Counted from the first letter of the stretch, positions 21,930 through 31,391 are shown. The stretch is DNA of 32,500 nt from Burkholderiales bacterium (GCA_023511995.1 JAIMAL010000024.1:1-32500), one strand, 5' to 3'. The notes: a model not told the origin generated them from the letters alone. A program made the numbers and translations.

Positions 21930-23267
21930 GTGACGCGCAAGCTGTACATCAAGACCTTCGGCTGCCAGATGAACGAGTACGACTCGGACCGCATGGCCGA
22001 CGTGCTCGCCGCGGCGGAAGGGTATGAGCGCACCGACGACCCGGAAGAGGCCGATCTCATCCTCTTCAACACCTGTTCGGTGCGGGAAAAAGCCCAGGAG
22101 AAGGTCTTTCACCACCTGGGCCGCTGGAAACACCTGAAACAGAAAAAACCCGATCTTCTCATCGGCGTGGGCGGCTGCGTGGCAAGCCAGGAGGGGCAAG
22201 CCATCGTCGAGCGGGCGCGCTATGTGGACCTGGTGTTCGGGCCGCAGACGCTGCACCGCCTGCCGGAGCTGATCCGCGCCCGGCGGCGCACCGGCCGGCC
22301 CCAGGTGGACGTGAGCTTTCCCGAGATCGAGAAATTCGACAACCTCCCGCCACCGCGGGTGGAAGGGGCGGCCGCCTACGTTTCCATCATGGAGGGGTGC
22401 TCCAAATACTGCAGCTTCTGTGTCGTGCCCTATACCCGCGGCGAGGAGGTGTCCCGTCCCTTCGACGACGTGTTGGCCGAGGTGGCGCAACTGGCCGAAC
22501 AGGGGGTAAAGGAAGTGACCCTGCTGGGCCAGAACGTCAATGCCTATCGCGGCGCCATGCACGATGGCGAATATGCGGACCTGACGCTGCTCCTGGAATA
22601 CGTCGCCGAAATTCCGGGCATCGAACGCATCCGCTACACCACCTCCCACCCCAATGAGCTCACCGATCGCCTCATCGAGGCCTATGGGCGCATCCCCAAG
22701 CTGGTGAGTCATCTGCATCTGCCCGTGCAGTCGGGTTCCGACCGCATCCTGGCGATGATGAAGCGCAATTACACGGCGTTGGAATACAAGTCGCGGGTGC
22801 GCCGGTTGCGGGCGGTGCGGCCCGATCTTTCCCTGTCTTCCGATTTCATCGTGGGTTTCCCCGGCGAGACCGAGGCGGATTTCGAGGCGACCATGCGCCT
22901 TGTGGAGGAAGTGGGCTTCGATGCGAGTTTCAGCTTCATCTTCAGTCCCCGCCCCGGCACGCCCGCGGCGAGCCTGCCCGATGCCACACCGGCGGAGGTG
23001 AAGACCGCCCGCCTCATGCGGCTGCAGCAAAAACTGGAAGAGCAGGCCCAGGCCATCAGCCGCAGCATGGTCGGCAGCGTGCAGCGGGTGCTGGTGGAAG
23101 GGGTGTCGAAAAAAGACGGCGAAGCCCTCGCCGGGCGCACCGACAACAACCGGGTGGTGAATTTCCGCGGTCATCCCCGGCTCATCAACCAGTTCGTTTC
23201 GGTGCGCATCACCGAGGCGCTGCCCCATTCGCTGCGGGGCGAAGTGGTTGAGACCGCCGGTCAGTGA
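21930..23267 (+). CDS. miaB: tRNA-2-methylthio-N6-dimethylallyladenosine synthase MiaB
   Basis: MiaB is a radical-SAM methylthiotransferase that adds the 2-methylthio group to i6A37 of tRNAs reading codons that start with U. From GTG 21930 the protein has 445 residues. The auxiliary cluster cysteines are 12 ([10 protein letters not shown]), 49 (NTCSVRE) and 83 (GGCVAS). The radical-SAM cluster is Cys157, Cys161 and Cys164 in [23 protein letters not shown] domain occupies the last 65 or so residues. The GTG fits the family N-terminus [14 protein letters not shown] but has no clear ribosome-binding site; an in-frame TTG at 21876 is less likely. It follows tRNA-Met closely. Confidence 0.96.
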   Translation: MTRKLYIKTFGCQMNEYDSDRMADVLAAAEGYERTDDPEEADLILFNTCSVREKAQEKVFHHLGRWKHLKQKKPDLLIGVGGCVASQEGQAIVERARYVDLVFGPQTLHRLPELIRARRRTGRPQVDVSFPEIEKFDNLPPPRVEGAAAYVSIMEGCSKYCSFCVVPYTRGEEVSRPFDDVLAEVAQLAEQGVKEVTLLGQNVNAYRGAMHDGEYADLTLLLEYVAEIPGIERIRYTTSHPNELTDRLIEAYGRIPKLVSHLHLPVQSGSDRILAMMKRNYTALEYKSRVRRLRAVRPDLSLSSDFIVGFPGETEADFEATMRLVEEVGFDASFSFIFSPRPGTPAASLPDATPAEVKTARLMRLQQKLEEQAQAISRSMVGSVQRVLVEGVSKKDGEALAGRTDNNRVVNFRGHPRLINQFVSVRITEALPHSLRGEVVETAGQ

Positions 23268-23431
23268 TGCGACCGCCCATGGCGAAGCGCCCCACCCCAT
23301 GGCTAAAGGCCAGGCAGACGTCCCGCCCGGTTTCGCGTTAAAGTGATGCAAGCCCGGCTTTCGCAGCAACCCCCCTCCCACCCCCGGGAAGGGGTCGCGT
23401 GTTTTCCCCGCTCCTCCCAGGAGGGCAACCC

Positions 23432-24391
23432 ATGAAGCCTGTGGAAATCTCCTTCACCCCCGTGGACAACCGGCGTCTTGCCAATCTGTGCGGCGCGCTG
23501 GATGAAAACCTGCGGCAGATCGAGACTGCCCTCGAGGTGAAAATCCTCCGTCGTGGCGAGCATTTCCGCGTCGAGGGGGAGATCGACAAGGCGCGCCTTG
23601 CTGCTGATCTCCTGCAGAGCTTCTATGCGCGGGCCGGGCGCAGCCTGTCCGTGGAGGACGTGCAACTCGGGCTGGTGGAGGTCACCCACCAGCGTGGAGG
23701 CGAAAGAAGGGAAGGCATGGTGCCGGTGCTCATGACCCGGCGTCCCGACCTGCATGGACGCACGCCGCGGCAGAACGAATATCTGCGCCAGATACAGGAA
23801 CACGACATTACCTTTGGCATCGGTCCGGCGGGAACGGGCAAGACCTATCTTGCCGTGGCCAGTGCGGTGGATGCCATGGAGCGGGACCTGGTCAAGCGCA
23901 TCGTCCTCGTGCGTCCCGCGGTGGAGGCGGGGGAACGCCTGGGCTTTCTGCCGGGCGATCTGGCGCAGAAGGTGGACCCCTACCTGCGCCCCCTGTACGA
24001 TGCCCTCTATGATCTGATGGGCTTCGACCGCGTGCAGAAAATGTTCGAGCGCGGCACCATCGAGATCGCGCCCCTGGCCTACATGCGGGGGCGCACCCTC
24101 AATCATTCCTTCATCATTCTCGACGAGGCCCAGAACACCACGCCGGAGCAGATGAAGATGTTTTTGACGCGCATCGGCTTTGGCACCAAGGCCGTGATCA
24201 CCGGTGATGTCACGCAGATCGATCTGGCCCGCGGCCAGTTGAGCGGTCTCGTGCAGGCGCAGGAGGTCTTGCGCGAGGTGCAGGGGATTGCCTTCACCTT
24301 TTTCCAATCCGAGGACGTGGTGCGCCATCCTCTGGTGCAACACATCATCAATGCCTACGACCGCTTCCAGAAATCGCAAGGCCAGGCTTAA
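23432..24391 (+). CDS. ybeZ: PhoH-family ATPase (YbeZ)
   Basis: A 319-residue PhoH-like protein, thought to work in RNA metabolism with its neighbour YbeY. It has an N-terminal RNA-binding-like segment (about 15-80), Walker A GPAGTGKT (131-138) and Walker B ILDEAQ (229-234) with [18 protein letters not shown] 23432 follows a perfect AGGAGG (23419-23424) by 7 bp. That site can pair with CTCCT just upstream (23411-23415), a small hairpin that could damp translation. The 164-bp gap after miaB shows no other clear signal. The order miaB-ybeZ-ybeY-corC-lnt is the classical proteobacterial cluster. Confidence 0.95.
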   Translation: MKPVEISFTPVDNRRLANLCGALDENLRQIETALEVKILRRGEHFRVEGEIDKARLAADLLQSFYARAGRSLSVEDVQLGLVEVTHQRGGERREGMVPVLMTRRPDLHGRTPRQNEYLRQIQEHDITFGIGPAGTGKTYLAVASAVDAMERDLVKRIVLVRPAVEAGERLGFLPGDLAQKVDPYLRPLYDALYDLMGFDRVQKMFERGTIEIAPLAYMRGRTLNHSFIILDEAQNTTPEQMKMFLTRIGFGTKAVITGDVTQIDLARGQLSGLVQAQEVLREVQGIAFTFFQSEDVVRHPLVQHIINAYDRFQKSQGQA

Positions 24392-24830
24392 GCTTTCCCT
24401 GAGCGTACAATATGCGGTGAAATCGCCGCTGCTGCCCACGCGCAGCCAGGTGCGCCGCTGGGTCGCCGCGGCGGTGACGGGCGATGCGGAAATCACGGTG
24501 CGTTTTGTCGGTGAGGCGGAGGGACGTGCCCTCAACCGCGATTTCCGCGGCAAAGACTACGCGACGAATGTGCTAAGCTTTGCCTATGAAACCCGTCCGC
24601 TTACGGGGGATGTGGTCATCTGCGTGCCCGTCCTTTTGCGCGAGGCGGAGGAGCAGGGGAAGTCCGTCGCCGCCCATTGCGCCCACCTCATCGTGCATGG
24701 GGTGCTGCATCTGCAAGGGTACGATCACGAAACCGAGGCGCAAGCCCGGGTGATGGAAGCGCGGGAAGGGGAGATCCTCACCCGGCTGGGCTATCCTGAC
24801 CCTTACGCAGCCGCTGCCGGTGCCGGCTGA
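24351..24830 (+). CDS. ybeY: Endoribonuclease YbeY (rRNA maturation factor)
   Basis: YbeY is a zinc-dependent single-strand endoribonuclease needed for 16S rRNA 3'-end maturation and ribosome quality control. The metal site [11 protein letters not shown] is present with His116, His120 and His126 (numbered from ATG 24351), as is [15 protein letters not shown]. No ATG lies nearer the conserved LSLSVQYA segment. ATG 24351, inside phoH with a 41-bp overlap, gives 159 residues, close to the family norm. A non-ATG start further down is possible. The overlap implies coupled translation with phoH. Confidence 0.92.
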   Translation: MPTTASRNRKARLKLSLSVQYAVKSPLLPTRSQVRRWVAAAVTGDAEITVRFVGEAEGRALNRDFRGKDYATNVLSFAYETRPLTGDVVICVPVLLREAEEQGKSVAAHCAHLIVHGVLHLQGYDHETEAQARVMEAREGEILTRLGYPDPYAAAAGAG

Positions 24831-24891
24831 TGCATGACGAATGGCACGGCCATTCGCCATTCATTACCCCGCCGGGGTTGATTTCAATCAC

Positions 24892-25743
24892 ATGGACGAT
24901 GCGAGTACGAAGCCGGGCTGGCTCGAGCGGCTCGGCGCGCTTTTGATGCGCGAGCCGGAAGACCGCGAGCAACTCATCGAATTGTTGCACTCCGCCTATG
25001 AGCGGAATCTCCTGGATGCAGACGCGCTGGCCATGATCGAGGGCGTGCTGCAGGTCTCCGAGATGCAGGTGCGGGACATCATGATCCCCCGCGCGCAGAT
25101 GGATGTGATCGACATCAATGACCCGCCGGAGAAATTCCTGCCCTTCATGATCGAGACCGCCCATTCGCGCTTTCCCGTCATCGACAAGGATCGCGATGAC
25201 GTCATCGGTATTCTGCTGGCCAAGGACATGCTGCGTTACTACGCGGGGGAGGAAACCAGTGTGCGCGACATGCTGCGGCCTGCGGTGTTCATTCCCGAAT
25301 CCAAGCGGGTGAACGTGCTGCTCAAGGAATTCCGCAGCAACCGCAACCACATCGCCATCGTCGTCGATGAATTCGGTGGTGTGGCGGGGCTGGTCACCAT
25401 TGAGGACGTGCTGGAGCAGATCGTCGGCGACATCGAGGACGAGTTCGACTTCGATGAGGTCGAGGACAACATCATCCCCGCCGGCAACAACCGCTACCGC
25501 GTCAAGGCGCTCACCGAGATCGCGGCCTTCAACGAAGTCATGGGCACCCATTTCAGCGACGAGGAATACGACACCGTCGGCGGTTTGGTGATCTCCCGCT
25601 TCGGCCGCCTGCCCAAGCGGGGCGAGACCGTCACCTTCGATGGTCTGCGCTTCCAGGTGCTGCGCGCCGACAGCCGACGGCTGCACTCCCTCCTGGTGGA
25701 GCGCCTGCCCGGGGCGCAGTCGACGAGCGAAGACGCCACTTGA
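24892..25743 (+). CDS. corC: CorC/HlyC-family transporter-associated protein (CBS domains)
   Basis: A 283-residue soluble protein with two CBS domains (about 66-120 and 130-185) and a C-terminal CorC_HlyC domain (about 200-280, YDTVGGLVISRFGRLPKRGE). It has been linked to magnesium/cobalt efflux, though the E. coli homologue YbeX is now tied to ribosome metabolism, which fits its place after ybeY. The family signature REPEDREQLIELLHSA and the segment MIPRAQMDVI are intact. ATG 24892 matches the family N-terminus; an in-frame ATG at 24841 would add 17 untypical residues. Its stop overlaps the TTG start of lnt. Confidence 0.93.
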   Translation: MDDASTKPGWLERLGALLMREPEDREQLIELLHSAYERNLLDADALAMIEGVLQVSEMQVRDIMIPRAQMDVIDINDPPEKFLPFMIETAHSRFPVIDKDRDDVIGILLAKDMLRYYAGEETSVRDMLRPAVFIPESKRVNVLLKEFRSNRNHIAIVVDEFGGVAGLVTIEDVLEQIVGDIEDEFDFDEVEDNIIPAGNNRYRVKALTEIAAFNEVMGTHFSDEEYDTVGGLVISRFGRLPKRGETVTFDGLRFQVLRADSRRLHSLLVERLPGAQSTSEDAT

Positions 25744-27236
25744 GGGGGTTCCTGCCGCTTTCCCGTCGGCTGGCGGTGGCCTTTGCGCTGGGTGGCCTCA
25801 GTGTCCTCGGCTTTGCGCCTTTTCACCTTTTCTACCTGCCGGTTCTCACCCTCGCCGTCCTCTTTCACCTCTGGCAGCGGACGGATTCCCGCAGCAGGGC
25901 GGCCATCGGCTTTGCCTTCGGCGCGGGCTTTTTTCTGCTGGGGGTATCCTGGGTCTATGTGAGCCTGCATGATTTCGGCGGCATGCCGGCTCCGCTTGCG
26001 GCCGTCTCGACGCTGCTTTTCTGCCTTTTCCTTGCCCTTTTTCCGGCGGCGGTGGGGGCGATGGGGGTGGTCCGTTCACCCGCCCGGACCCTGCTTTGCC
26101 TGCTGCCTGCCACCTGGGCCGGGGCGGAATGGGTGCGCGGCTTCGTTTTCACCGGTTTTCCCTGGCTCGCCGTGGGCTATGCCGCCGTGCCGGAAAGCCC
26201 CCTCATGGGCTATGCCCCTGTGCTGGGGGTCTATGGCGTCTCCCTGCTGATGGCCGTAAGCGCGGGGCTTCTCGTTCTGATCTGGCGCTTCCGTTGCGAT
26301 GCGCGGCGCGGCCTGGGCGCGGTGGCGGCCCTGGTCGCCCTTTGGGCGGCCGGGGCGCTGCTCAACCGGGTGGAATGGACGCGCCCTGTGGGGGAGGCGG
26401 TTTCCGTGAGTCTGCTGCAGGGCAACATCCCCCAGGACATCAAATGGCGTGAGGAGCGGGTCGCGCCCACCCTCGCCACCTATGCGCGCCTGGTGGAGGA
26501 AAGTCCCTCCCGGCTCATTCTGTTGCCGGAGACCGCCTTTCCCCTCTTCCTCGACCAGTTGCCGCCCGCCTACCTGGAGCGCCTCGCCGCCCATGCGCGC
26601 CGCGTTGGGGGTGATGTGGTCTTCGGCGTGCCGGAGCGTAGCGCCGACGGGGGCCGCTACTACAACAGCGTGGTGAGCTTGGGGGTGAGCGACCCCCAGA
26701 CCTACCGCAAGGTGCATCTCGTGCCCTTCGGCGAGTTCCTGCCCCTGCGGCCCCTGTTCGGCTGGTTGCTGGATTTCCTGCACATTCCCCTGGGGGACTT
26801 CACCGCCGGCAGCCCGGGCCAGCCACCCCTGGCGGTGGCGGGGCAGCGGCTCGCCACCAACATCTGCTACGAGGACGTCTTCGGCGAGGAGCTGCTGGCC
26901 TCGGCTTCCCGGGCCACGTTGCTCGCCAACGTGAGCAACGACGCCTGGTTCGGCGATTCCATCGCGCCGCGCCAGCATCTGCAGATTGCCCAGATGCGGG
27001 CGGCGGAGATGCGGCGCATGATGCTGCGCGCCACCAATACCGGCATCACGGCCCTCATCGACGCCAAAGGGCGGGTGATCGCCCGCCTCGAGCCCTTCCG
27101 CACGGGGGCGCTGCATGTCACCGCCCAGGGCCGCTTCGGGGAAACGCCCTTCATGCGGCTTGGCAATGGCGCCGCGGTGGGGCTGATGGTTTTCCTTCTC
27201 CTCCTGGCTGTTCCACGGTCCGGACGTCTTGACTGA
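25740..27236 (+). CDS. lnt: Apolipoprotein N-acyltransferase Lnt
   Basis: Lnt adds the third acyl chain to lipoproteins at the outer face of the inner membrane, before Lol-dependent export (LolB is encoded in this window). The 498-residue protein has an N-terminal bundle of membrane helices (about 10-210), a periplasmic nitrilase domain with catalytic Glu264 (LLPETAFP), Lys324 (YRKVHLVPFGEF) and Cys376 (NICYEDVF), and a last helix near 475-492. The start is TTG 25740, overlapping the corC stop by 4 bp (TTGA). A later GTG near the first helix is an alternative. The 3' end overlaps the promoter of the next gene. Confidence 0.95.
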   Translation: MRGFLPLSRRLAVAFALGGLSVLGFAPFHLFYLPVLTLAVLFHLWQRTDSRSRAAIGFAFGAGFFLLGVSWVYVSLHDFGGMPAPLAAVSTLLFCLFLALFPAAVGAMGVVRSPARTLLCLLPATWAGAEWVRGFVFTGFPWLAVGYAAVPESPLMGYAPVLGVYGVSLLMAVSAGLLVLIWRFRCDARRGLGAVAALVALWAAGALLNRVEWTRPVGEAVSVSLLQGNIPQDIKWREERVAPTLATYARLVEESPSRLILLPETAFPLFLDQLPPAYLERLAAHARRVGGDVVFGVPERSADGGRYYNSVVSLGVSDPQTYRKVHLVPFGEFLPLRPLFGWLLDFLHIPLGDFTAGSPGQPPLAVAGQRLATNICYEDVFGEELLASASRATLLANVSNDAWFGDSIAPRQHLQIAQMRAAEMRRMMLRATNTGITALIDAKGRVIARLEPFRTGALHVTAQGRFGETPFMRLGNGAAVGLMVFLLLLAVPRSGRLD

Positions 27237-27258
27237 CCGGGGCGGGAGGGTCTTAAAC
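27229..27258 (+). promoter_or_regulatory. Sigma70 promoter of the DUF3365 gene
   Basis: TTGACT (27229-27234), 18 bp and TTAAAC (27253-27258) form a good promoter. The -35 box overlaps the lnt stop codon. Transcription would start near 27265, leaving a leader of about 25 bases with GGAG ahead of ATG 27290. Confidence 0.6.
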
Positions 27259-27289
27259 TACCGGCCCTTCTTCAACCTGGAGATCAAAA

Positions 27290-27862
27290 ATGAAACTGCG
27301 TCCCCTTCTCGTCGCGCTGACTTTCGCCACCCCGGCGCTTGCCCAGGACGATACGGGTCGTTATGTGGAGGAAAGCCGCAAGGCGACACAGACCCTGGTG
27401 CAGCGGCTGGGTGCAGAGCTGAAAAAGGAACTGGCGGCCGGCGGCCCGGAAAATGCCATCAAGGTGTGCAAGAATATCGCCCCGGCCATTGCCAGCGAGC
27501 TGTCCACCCAGCAGGGCTGGCAAATCCGGCGCGTCTCCCTGAAAACCCGTAATCCCATGATCGGCACCCCCGATGCCTGGGAGCAGAAGGTGCTCGCCGA
27601 TTTCGACCGGCGGGTGGCGGCGGGCGAGAAGGCGGAAACCCTGGAGTACTCGGAAGTGGTCAGCGAGCCGGCGGGGCGCTACTTCCGCTACATGAAGGCG
27701 CTGCCGGTGCAGCCCCTTTGCCTCAACTGCCACGGCACGCCGGAGACGGTGTCGGAAGGCACGCGCGCGCGGCTTGCGGCAGAATATCCCCATGACCGCG
27801 CCACCGGTTACCGGGAGGGTCAGGTGCGGGGTGCGGTGACCATCAAGCGGCCCCTGTTCTGA
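27290..27862 (+). CDS. Secreted DUF3365 (Tll0287-like haem) protein
   Basis: A 190-residue protein with a Sec signal peptide (cleavage near ALA-QDD, residues 17-19), hence periplasmic. The body fits DUF3365, the Tll0287-like domain used as a haem-containing sensor or electron-transfer module: ENAIKVCKNIAPAIA, RRVSLKTRNPMIGTPDAWE, and CLNCHG, a CxxCH c-type haem-binding motif. CRP-like and kinase relatives often fuse this domain to signalling parts; here it stands alone. Its promoter is clear and the next gene encodes a secreted PhnD-like protein. A redox-sensing role is an inference. Confidence 0.85.
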   Translation: MKLRPLLVALTFATPALAQDDTGRYVEESRKATQTLVQRLGAELKKELAAGGPENAIKVCKNIAPAIASELSTQQGWQIRRVSLKTRNPMIGTPDAWEQKVLADFDRRVAAGEKAETLEYSEVVSEPAGRYFRYMKALPVQPLCLNCHGTPETVSEGTRARLAAEYPHDRATGYREGQVRGAVTIKRPLF

Positions 27863-27895
27863 AGGTTGATTCTGCTTTCGGAAGGTTTGTTCTGC
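27861..27895 (+). repeat. Pair of 15-bp direct repeats, 20 bp apart
   Basis: GAAGGTTGATTCTGC (27861-27875) and GAAGGTTTGTTCTGC (27881-27895) match at 13 of 15 positions. The 20-bp period equals about two helical turns, so a protein could bind both copies on one face of the DNA. They begin at the stop codon of the DUF3365 gene and lie upstream of the PhnD-like gene. Confidence 0.6.
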
Positions 27896-27899
27896 CCGT

Positions 27900-27919
27900 G
27901 GGGAGGCGCAAGCCTCCCC
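27900..27919 (+). other. Hairpin ahead of the PhnD-like gene
   Basis: GGGGAGGC (27900-27907) and GCCTCCCC (27912-27919) form a perfect 8-bp stem closed by a GCAA tetraloop, with no T-run after it. The 3' arm also contains CCTCC, which could pair with GGAGG in the ribosome-binding site (27931-27935). It may therefore be a weak terminator or a translation-affecting leader structure. Confidence 0.45.
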
Positions 27920-27942
27920 GTCGGTTTCATGGAGGGACTGGA

Positions 27943-28743
27943 ATGCGCGCGTTGCTTCTGTTGTTTTTGTGCTTGAGCGGTCTTGTCGCTGAGGCCCAGG
28001 AGGCGTTGCTTTTGGGCGTCAACGACGGGACCGCCGGCCAGCAGGACTACGCGGCGCTGACGGAGCGTTACCAGCCGCTGGCGGATTACCTGGCGAAACT
28101 TCTGAAAAAGCCGGTCCGCCTGGAGTCCTCGCAGAACCTCAAGAGCTCGACGGAAAATCTCCTCAAGGGCCGCTATGCCCTCTTCTTTGCCAAGCCCAGC
28201 AACGTCGCGGCCCAGGCCATGGCCAAGGCCGACTATGATCTGGTCGCCGCCGTGCAGGGGGCCTTCACCGTGAAATTCATCACCCGGGCGGACAGCGGTT
28301 TCAAAAAACCGGAAGACATCCGCGGGCACCGCATCGCCTATGCCGAAGGCACCTTCATGGAGAAGGCCGGGATAACCACCCTGCGGGACCTGAACCTGCT
28401 GCCCAAGCCGTCGGAGCGCGTCAAGGCCCGCTATCAGGACGCGATCGCCTATATCGTCGAGCAACGCTTCGCCGATGTGGGCATGGTCTCCCCCATCGTG
28501 GCCAAACAGTGGGAAGCCAGGGGTGGTGTGACCCTCTTCGAAAGCCGCAAGCTCCCCTACTGGAGTCTCATCGCCTCACCCAAACTCTCCCCGGCGGAAA
28601 AGGAAACCCTGCGCGCCGGGCTGCTGAATGCGGCCCATGACCCACTCGGCCAGAAGGTCCTCAAAAGCCTCGACATCAAGGGCTTCGAGCCCGGCGACAA
28701 AAAAGCCTACCTCGACATGCTCGCCTGGCTCGAAAGCCGCTGA
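27943..28743 (+). CDS. Secreted PhnD-like substrate-binding protein
   Basis: A 266-residue protein with an N-terminal signal peptide (LLLLFLCLSGLVAEA, cleavage near residue 18) and the PhnD/SsuA/transferrin-like fold of phosphonate- or phosphate-type binding proteins: YQPLADYLAKLLKKPVRLES, GRYALFFAKPSNVAAQAM, EDIRGHRIAYAEGTF, then FADVGMVSPIVAKQWEARGG. No transporter permease or ATPase is adjacent, so it may serve a sensor rather than uptake; the ligand cannot be told from sequence. ATG 27943 follows GGAGGG (27931-27936); an in-frame GTG at 27898 would put the signal peptide too far inside. It lies 80 bp after the DUF3365 gene. Confidence 0.86.
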   Translation: MRALLLLFLCLSGLVAEAQEALLLGVNDGTAGQQDYAALTERYQPLADYLAKLLKKPVRLESSQNLKSSTENLLKGRYALFFAKPSNVAAQAMAKADYDLVAAVQGAFTVKFITRADSGFKKPEDIRGHRIAYAEGTFMEKAGITTLRDLNLLPKPSERVKARYQDAIAYIVEQRFADVGMVSPIVAKQWEARGGVTLFESRKLPYWSLIASPKLSPAEKETLRAGLLNAAHDPLGQKVLKSLDIKGFEPGDKKAYLDMLAWLESR

Positions 28744-28765
28744 AGCCTTATCCCGTCTTCTTCCC

Positions 28766-28913
28766 CTTTAACCCAGATTGTCCATTGGGACGCGGGAAGG
28801 CGCGAGCCGAGGCCCGCGTAGGTTCGGGCAATGGGAGATGCCGGAGAGGTTTGCCGGTCCTACCCGTCTCCCCTGTAGGCATACGCCGGTCCAAGGGACA
28901 ATCTGGGTTTAAG
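28766..28913. repeat. 148-bp MITE-like element with 23-bp inverted ends
   Basis: The core arms AACCCAGATTGTCC (28770-28783) and GGACAATCTGGGTT (28896-28909) are perfectly complementary. With two mismatches the arms extend to 28766-28788 and 28891-28913. The interior has further small palindromes (CGCGGG...CCCGCG, GGGAGA...TCTCCC) and no reading frame. It fills the space between the convergent phnD-like and anmK genes and includes the anmK stop codon. A non-autonomous transposable element or a large bidirectional terminator/REP-like structure are both possible. Confidence 0.65.
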
Positions 28914-30012
28914 CCGGATAGATCGCTCCCAGCACGCAGGCATGGGCGGCGCCGGTGACGGCGGGAAGGTTGCCGGGGGCACCGTGGAGGGTGCGCCAGG
29001 CCAGCCAGCCAAAGGCCAGCGCTTCCACCCACTCCGCCGGCACGCCCAGCGCGTCGGTGAGGGCCACGGGGGTTGCCGTATCGGCGAAGGCGTGGCGCAG
29101 GGTGTTCACCAGGGCTGTGTTGCGGGCTCCCCCTCCACAGAGCCACACCTCCTCGGCCCCGCTGGCAAAACGGCGGACCGCCTCCCGGATGCCGTGCACG
29201 GTGAGGCGCAGCAGCGTGGCCTGCACGTCGGCGGGCGCATAGTCGGGTTTGAGCCTCGGTTCAAGCCAGCCGAGATGGAAGAGCTCCCGCCCGGTGCTCT
29301 TGGGCGGTGGCTCACCGAAGAAGGGATCGGTAAGCAGCTCGGCCAGAAGTTCCGGGATGGGGCGACCGGAGGCCGCCCATCTGCCGCCCTCATCGTAAGG
29401 CTGGCCGCAGTGACGCTGGCACCAGGCATCGAGAAGCAGATTGCCGGGGCCGCAGTCGAAGCCGGTGACGGGCCCCCCCGGCGGCAGGTCGGTGAGATTG
29501 GCAATCCCGCCGATGTTGATGATGACACGGTGACGACTGGGATGGGAGAAAACGGCAGCATGGAAGGCCGGCACCAGGGGCGCGCCCTGGCCGCCGGCGG
29601 CCACGTCCCGGCTGCGGAAGTCGGCGACCACGGCAATGCCGGTGCGTTCCGCAAGCCGCGCCGGATTGTTGAGCTGCACGGTGTAACCCAGCTCCGGGCG
29701 GTGGCGCACGGTCTGACCGTGGCAGCCGATGGCGGCGATGGCCGCGGGCGCAAGGCCTGTCTGCCTGAGCAGGTGGTGCACCGCCTGGGCATAGTGTTCG
29801 GCAAGCCGGTTGCCGGCGAGCGCCGCCCGTTCCAGTTCGTTCGTACCCGGGCGGTTGAGGGCGAGGAGCTCCTCTTTGAGTTCCGGGTCGAAGCCGAGGT
29901 GGACGTGGCCGAGGCTTTGCGGCGGGCTCTGGCCATAATCCGCCAGCACGGCATCGATGCCATCGAGGCTGGTGCCAGACATGATGCCGATGACGAGGGA
30001 GGAGGCGGCCAT
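28909..30012 (-). CDS. anmK: Anhydro-N-acetylmuramic acid kinase
   Basis: AnmK opens the 1,6-anhydro ring of anhydroMurNAc and phosphorylates it, feeding recycled cell-wall sugar back into metabolism. The 367-residue length is standard. Signatures are GIMSGTSLDGID (9-20), GCHGQTVRH (96-104), DFRSRDVAAGGQGAPL (131-146), and NIGGIANLT with catalytic Asp186 in GFDCGPGN. The stop codon lies in the right arm of the inverted-repeat element. It begins 24 bp after the M23 peptidase stop, so the two are one transcript; no good ribosome-binding site is seen before ATG 30012. Confidence 0.95.
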   Translation of the reverse strand: MAASSLVIGIMSGTSLDGIDAVLADYGQSPPQSLGHVHLGFDPELKEELLALNRPGTNELERAALAGNRLAEHYAQAVHHLLRQTGLAPAAIAAIGCHGQTVRHRPELGYTVQLNNPARLAERTGIAVVADFRSRDVAAGGQGAPLVPAFHAAVFSHPSRHRVIINIGGIANLTDLPPGGPVTGFDCGPGNLLLDAWCQRHCGQPYDEGGRWAASGRPIPELLAELLTDPFFGEPPPKSTGRELFHLGWLEPRLKPDYAPADVQATLLRLTVHGIREAVRRFASGAEEVWLCGGGARNTALVNTLRHAFADTATPVALTDALGVPAEWVEALAFGWLAWRTLHGAPGNLPAVTGAAHACVLGAIYPA

Positions 30013-30036
30013 GGCGCGGGGAGGCGCCGCGCGGCG

Positions 30037-31362
30037 TCAGTCGATGCTGGCGAGGTTCAGGCCGCGCACCATGGCCAGCCGCGCCATGAGCGGGGCAGTG
30101 ACCCGGCGAAATTCGTCACGATATTGCGCGGCAATGGGCGTGGCCTGGGGCATGGGCACCGTCATGGGATTGCGCTGCACACCGGCGACGCGGAATTCGT
30201 AGTGCAGATGCGGGCCGGTGGCCAGCCCCGTGGCACCCACGTAACCGATGGTCTGCCCCTGGCTGACCCGGGCGCCCTGGCGGATGCCTTTGGCAAAACC
30301 GGAAAGATGGCCATAGGCGGTGCTGATGTTGCCCTGATGCTGCAGCACGATGAGATTGCCATAGCCCCCCTGACGCCCGGCGAATGCGACCTTGCCGTCC
30401 GCCACGGCGCGCACCGGCGTGCCCGTCGGCGCGGCGTAATCGACGCCCTTGTGGGCGCGCCAGGTCTGCAACACCGGATGGAAGCGGGCTAGGCTGAAGC
30501 CTGAGGTGATGCGGGAAAATTCCAGCGGCGAGCGGAGGAAGGCCTTGCGCAGACTGCGGCCATCGGGCGTGTAATAACCTTCGTGGCCCGCGTGGTCGCG
30601 GAAATAGACCGCCTGGTAGGTGCGGCCGGCATTGACGAATTCCGCGGCCAGCACGCGGCCGGTGCGCACCGGCTCGCCATCGTGGTGCAGAGTCTCATAG
30701 ACGACGGTGAAGCGGTCGCCCTTGCGCAGGTCGAGATGGAAATCGATGTCGGAGGAGAAGATCTCCGCCATCTGGATGGCAATGGCATCCGGCACGCCCG
30801 CCGCATCCGTGGCCCCGAAGAGGGAGTTGCGAATCTCGCCCGACTTCACCGTCACCCGCACCTCCACCGGCGCGGGAGCCTCCCGCACACGGAAGCTGTC
30901 GCCCTCCCGCGTCACCTCCAGCAGGGTCTGGTCGGGCGCGACATAGCGCAGGCTGAGCAGCCTTCCCTCGGCATCCGTCTCCGCCCGCACGCTGCGCCCC
31001 GGCACGAGCTGGGAGAGGGTGCGCGCCTCCCGCGTGGCGCGCAGAAAGGCAAAGGCGGCTGAATCGTCCACCTCCAGCCGATCGAGGAGACTGCCCAGGG
31101 TATCACCCCGTTGGATGCGGGTCTGCCGCCAGAAGGTCTGTTCGCCCTCGTCGAGGGCCGTGGGTTCAGGCAGCGCCAGCGCCTCGATCACGGTTTTGCG
31201 TTCGATGGGTTGGGGATCGGTGGCCGGGGCAATGCCAAAGGCCACGGCCATGCCGAGCAGGGGCAGGGTGGACAGCGCGATGAGCCAGCGGAGGCGGATG
31301 CGGCCGGCCTCGCCGGCGGCGGGCGGATTTTGCGCTAGAATCGCGCCTTTGTCCTTTTTCAT
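30037..31362 (-). CDS. M23-family murein endopeptidase (OapA/LysM-type N-terminus)
   Basis: A 441-residue inner-membrane-anchored periplasmic metallopeptidase that cuts peptidoglycan cross-links. One membrane helix lies at about 25-45. A LysM/OapA-like domain (about 80-200: [16 protein letters not shown]) precedes the M23 domain. That domain has zinc ligands in HKGVD (His304, Asp308) and HLHY (385-388), so the metal site is complete. ATG 31362 is chosen because AAAGG stands 8-12 bp upstream and the membrane anchor is then N-terminal; an earlier in-frame ATG at 31419 would precede the predicted transcription start. It diverges from tyrS and is followed by anmK, a conserved betaproteobacterial order. 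Confidence 0.92.
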   Translation of the reverse strand: MKKDKGAILAQNPPAAGEAGRIRLRWLIALSTLPLLGMAVAFGIAPATDPQPIERKTVIEALALPEPTALDEGEQTFWRQTRIQRGDTLGSLLDRLEVDDSAAFAFLRATREARTLSQLVPGRSVRAETDAEGRLLSLRYVAPDQTLLEVTREGDSFRVREAPAPVEVRVTVKSGEIRNSLFGATDAAGVPDAIAIQMAEIFSSDIDFHLDLRKGDRFTVVYETLHHDGEPVRTGRVLAAEFVNAGRTYQAVYFRDHAGHEGYYTPDGRSLRKAFLRSPLEFSRITSGFSLARFHPVLQTWRAHKGVDYAAPTGTPVRAVADGKVAFAGRQGGYGNLIVLQHQGNISTAYGHLSGFAKGIRQGARVSQGQTIGYVGATGLATGPHLHYEFRVAGVQRNPMTVPMPQATPIAAQYRDEFRRVTAPLMARLAMVRGLNLASID

Positions 31363-31391
31363 GGCTGCGCCTTTGCGAAAAACCAGGCGCG

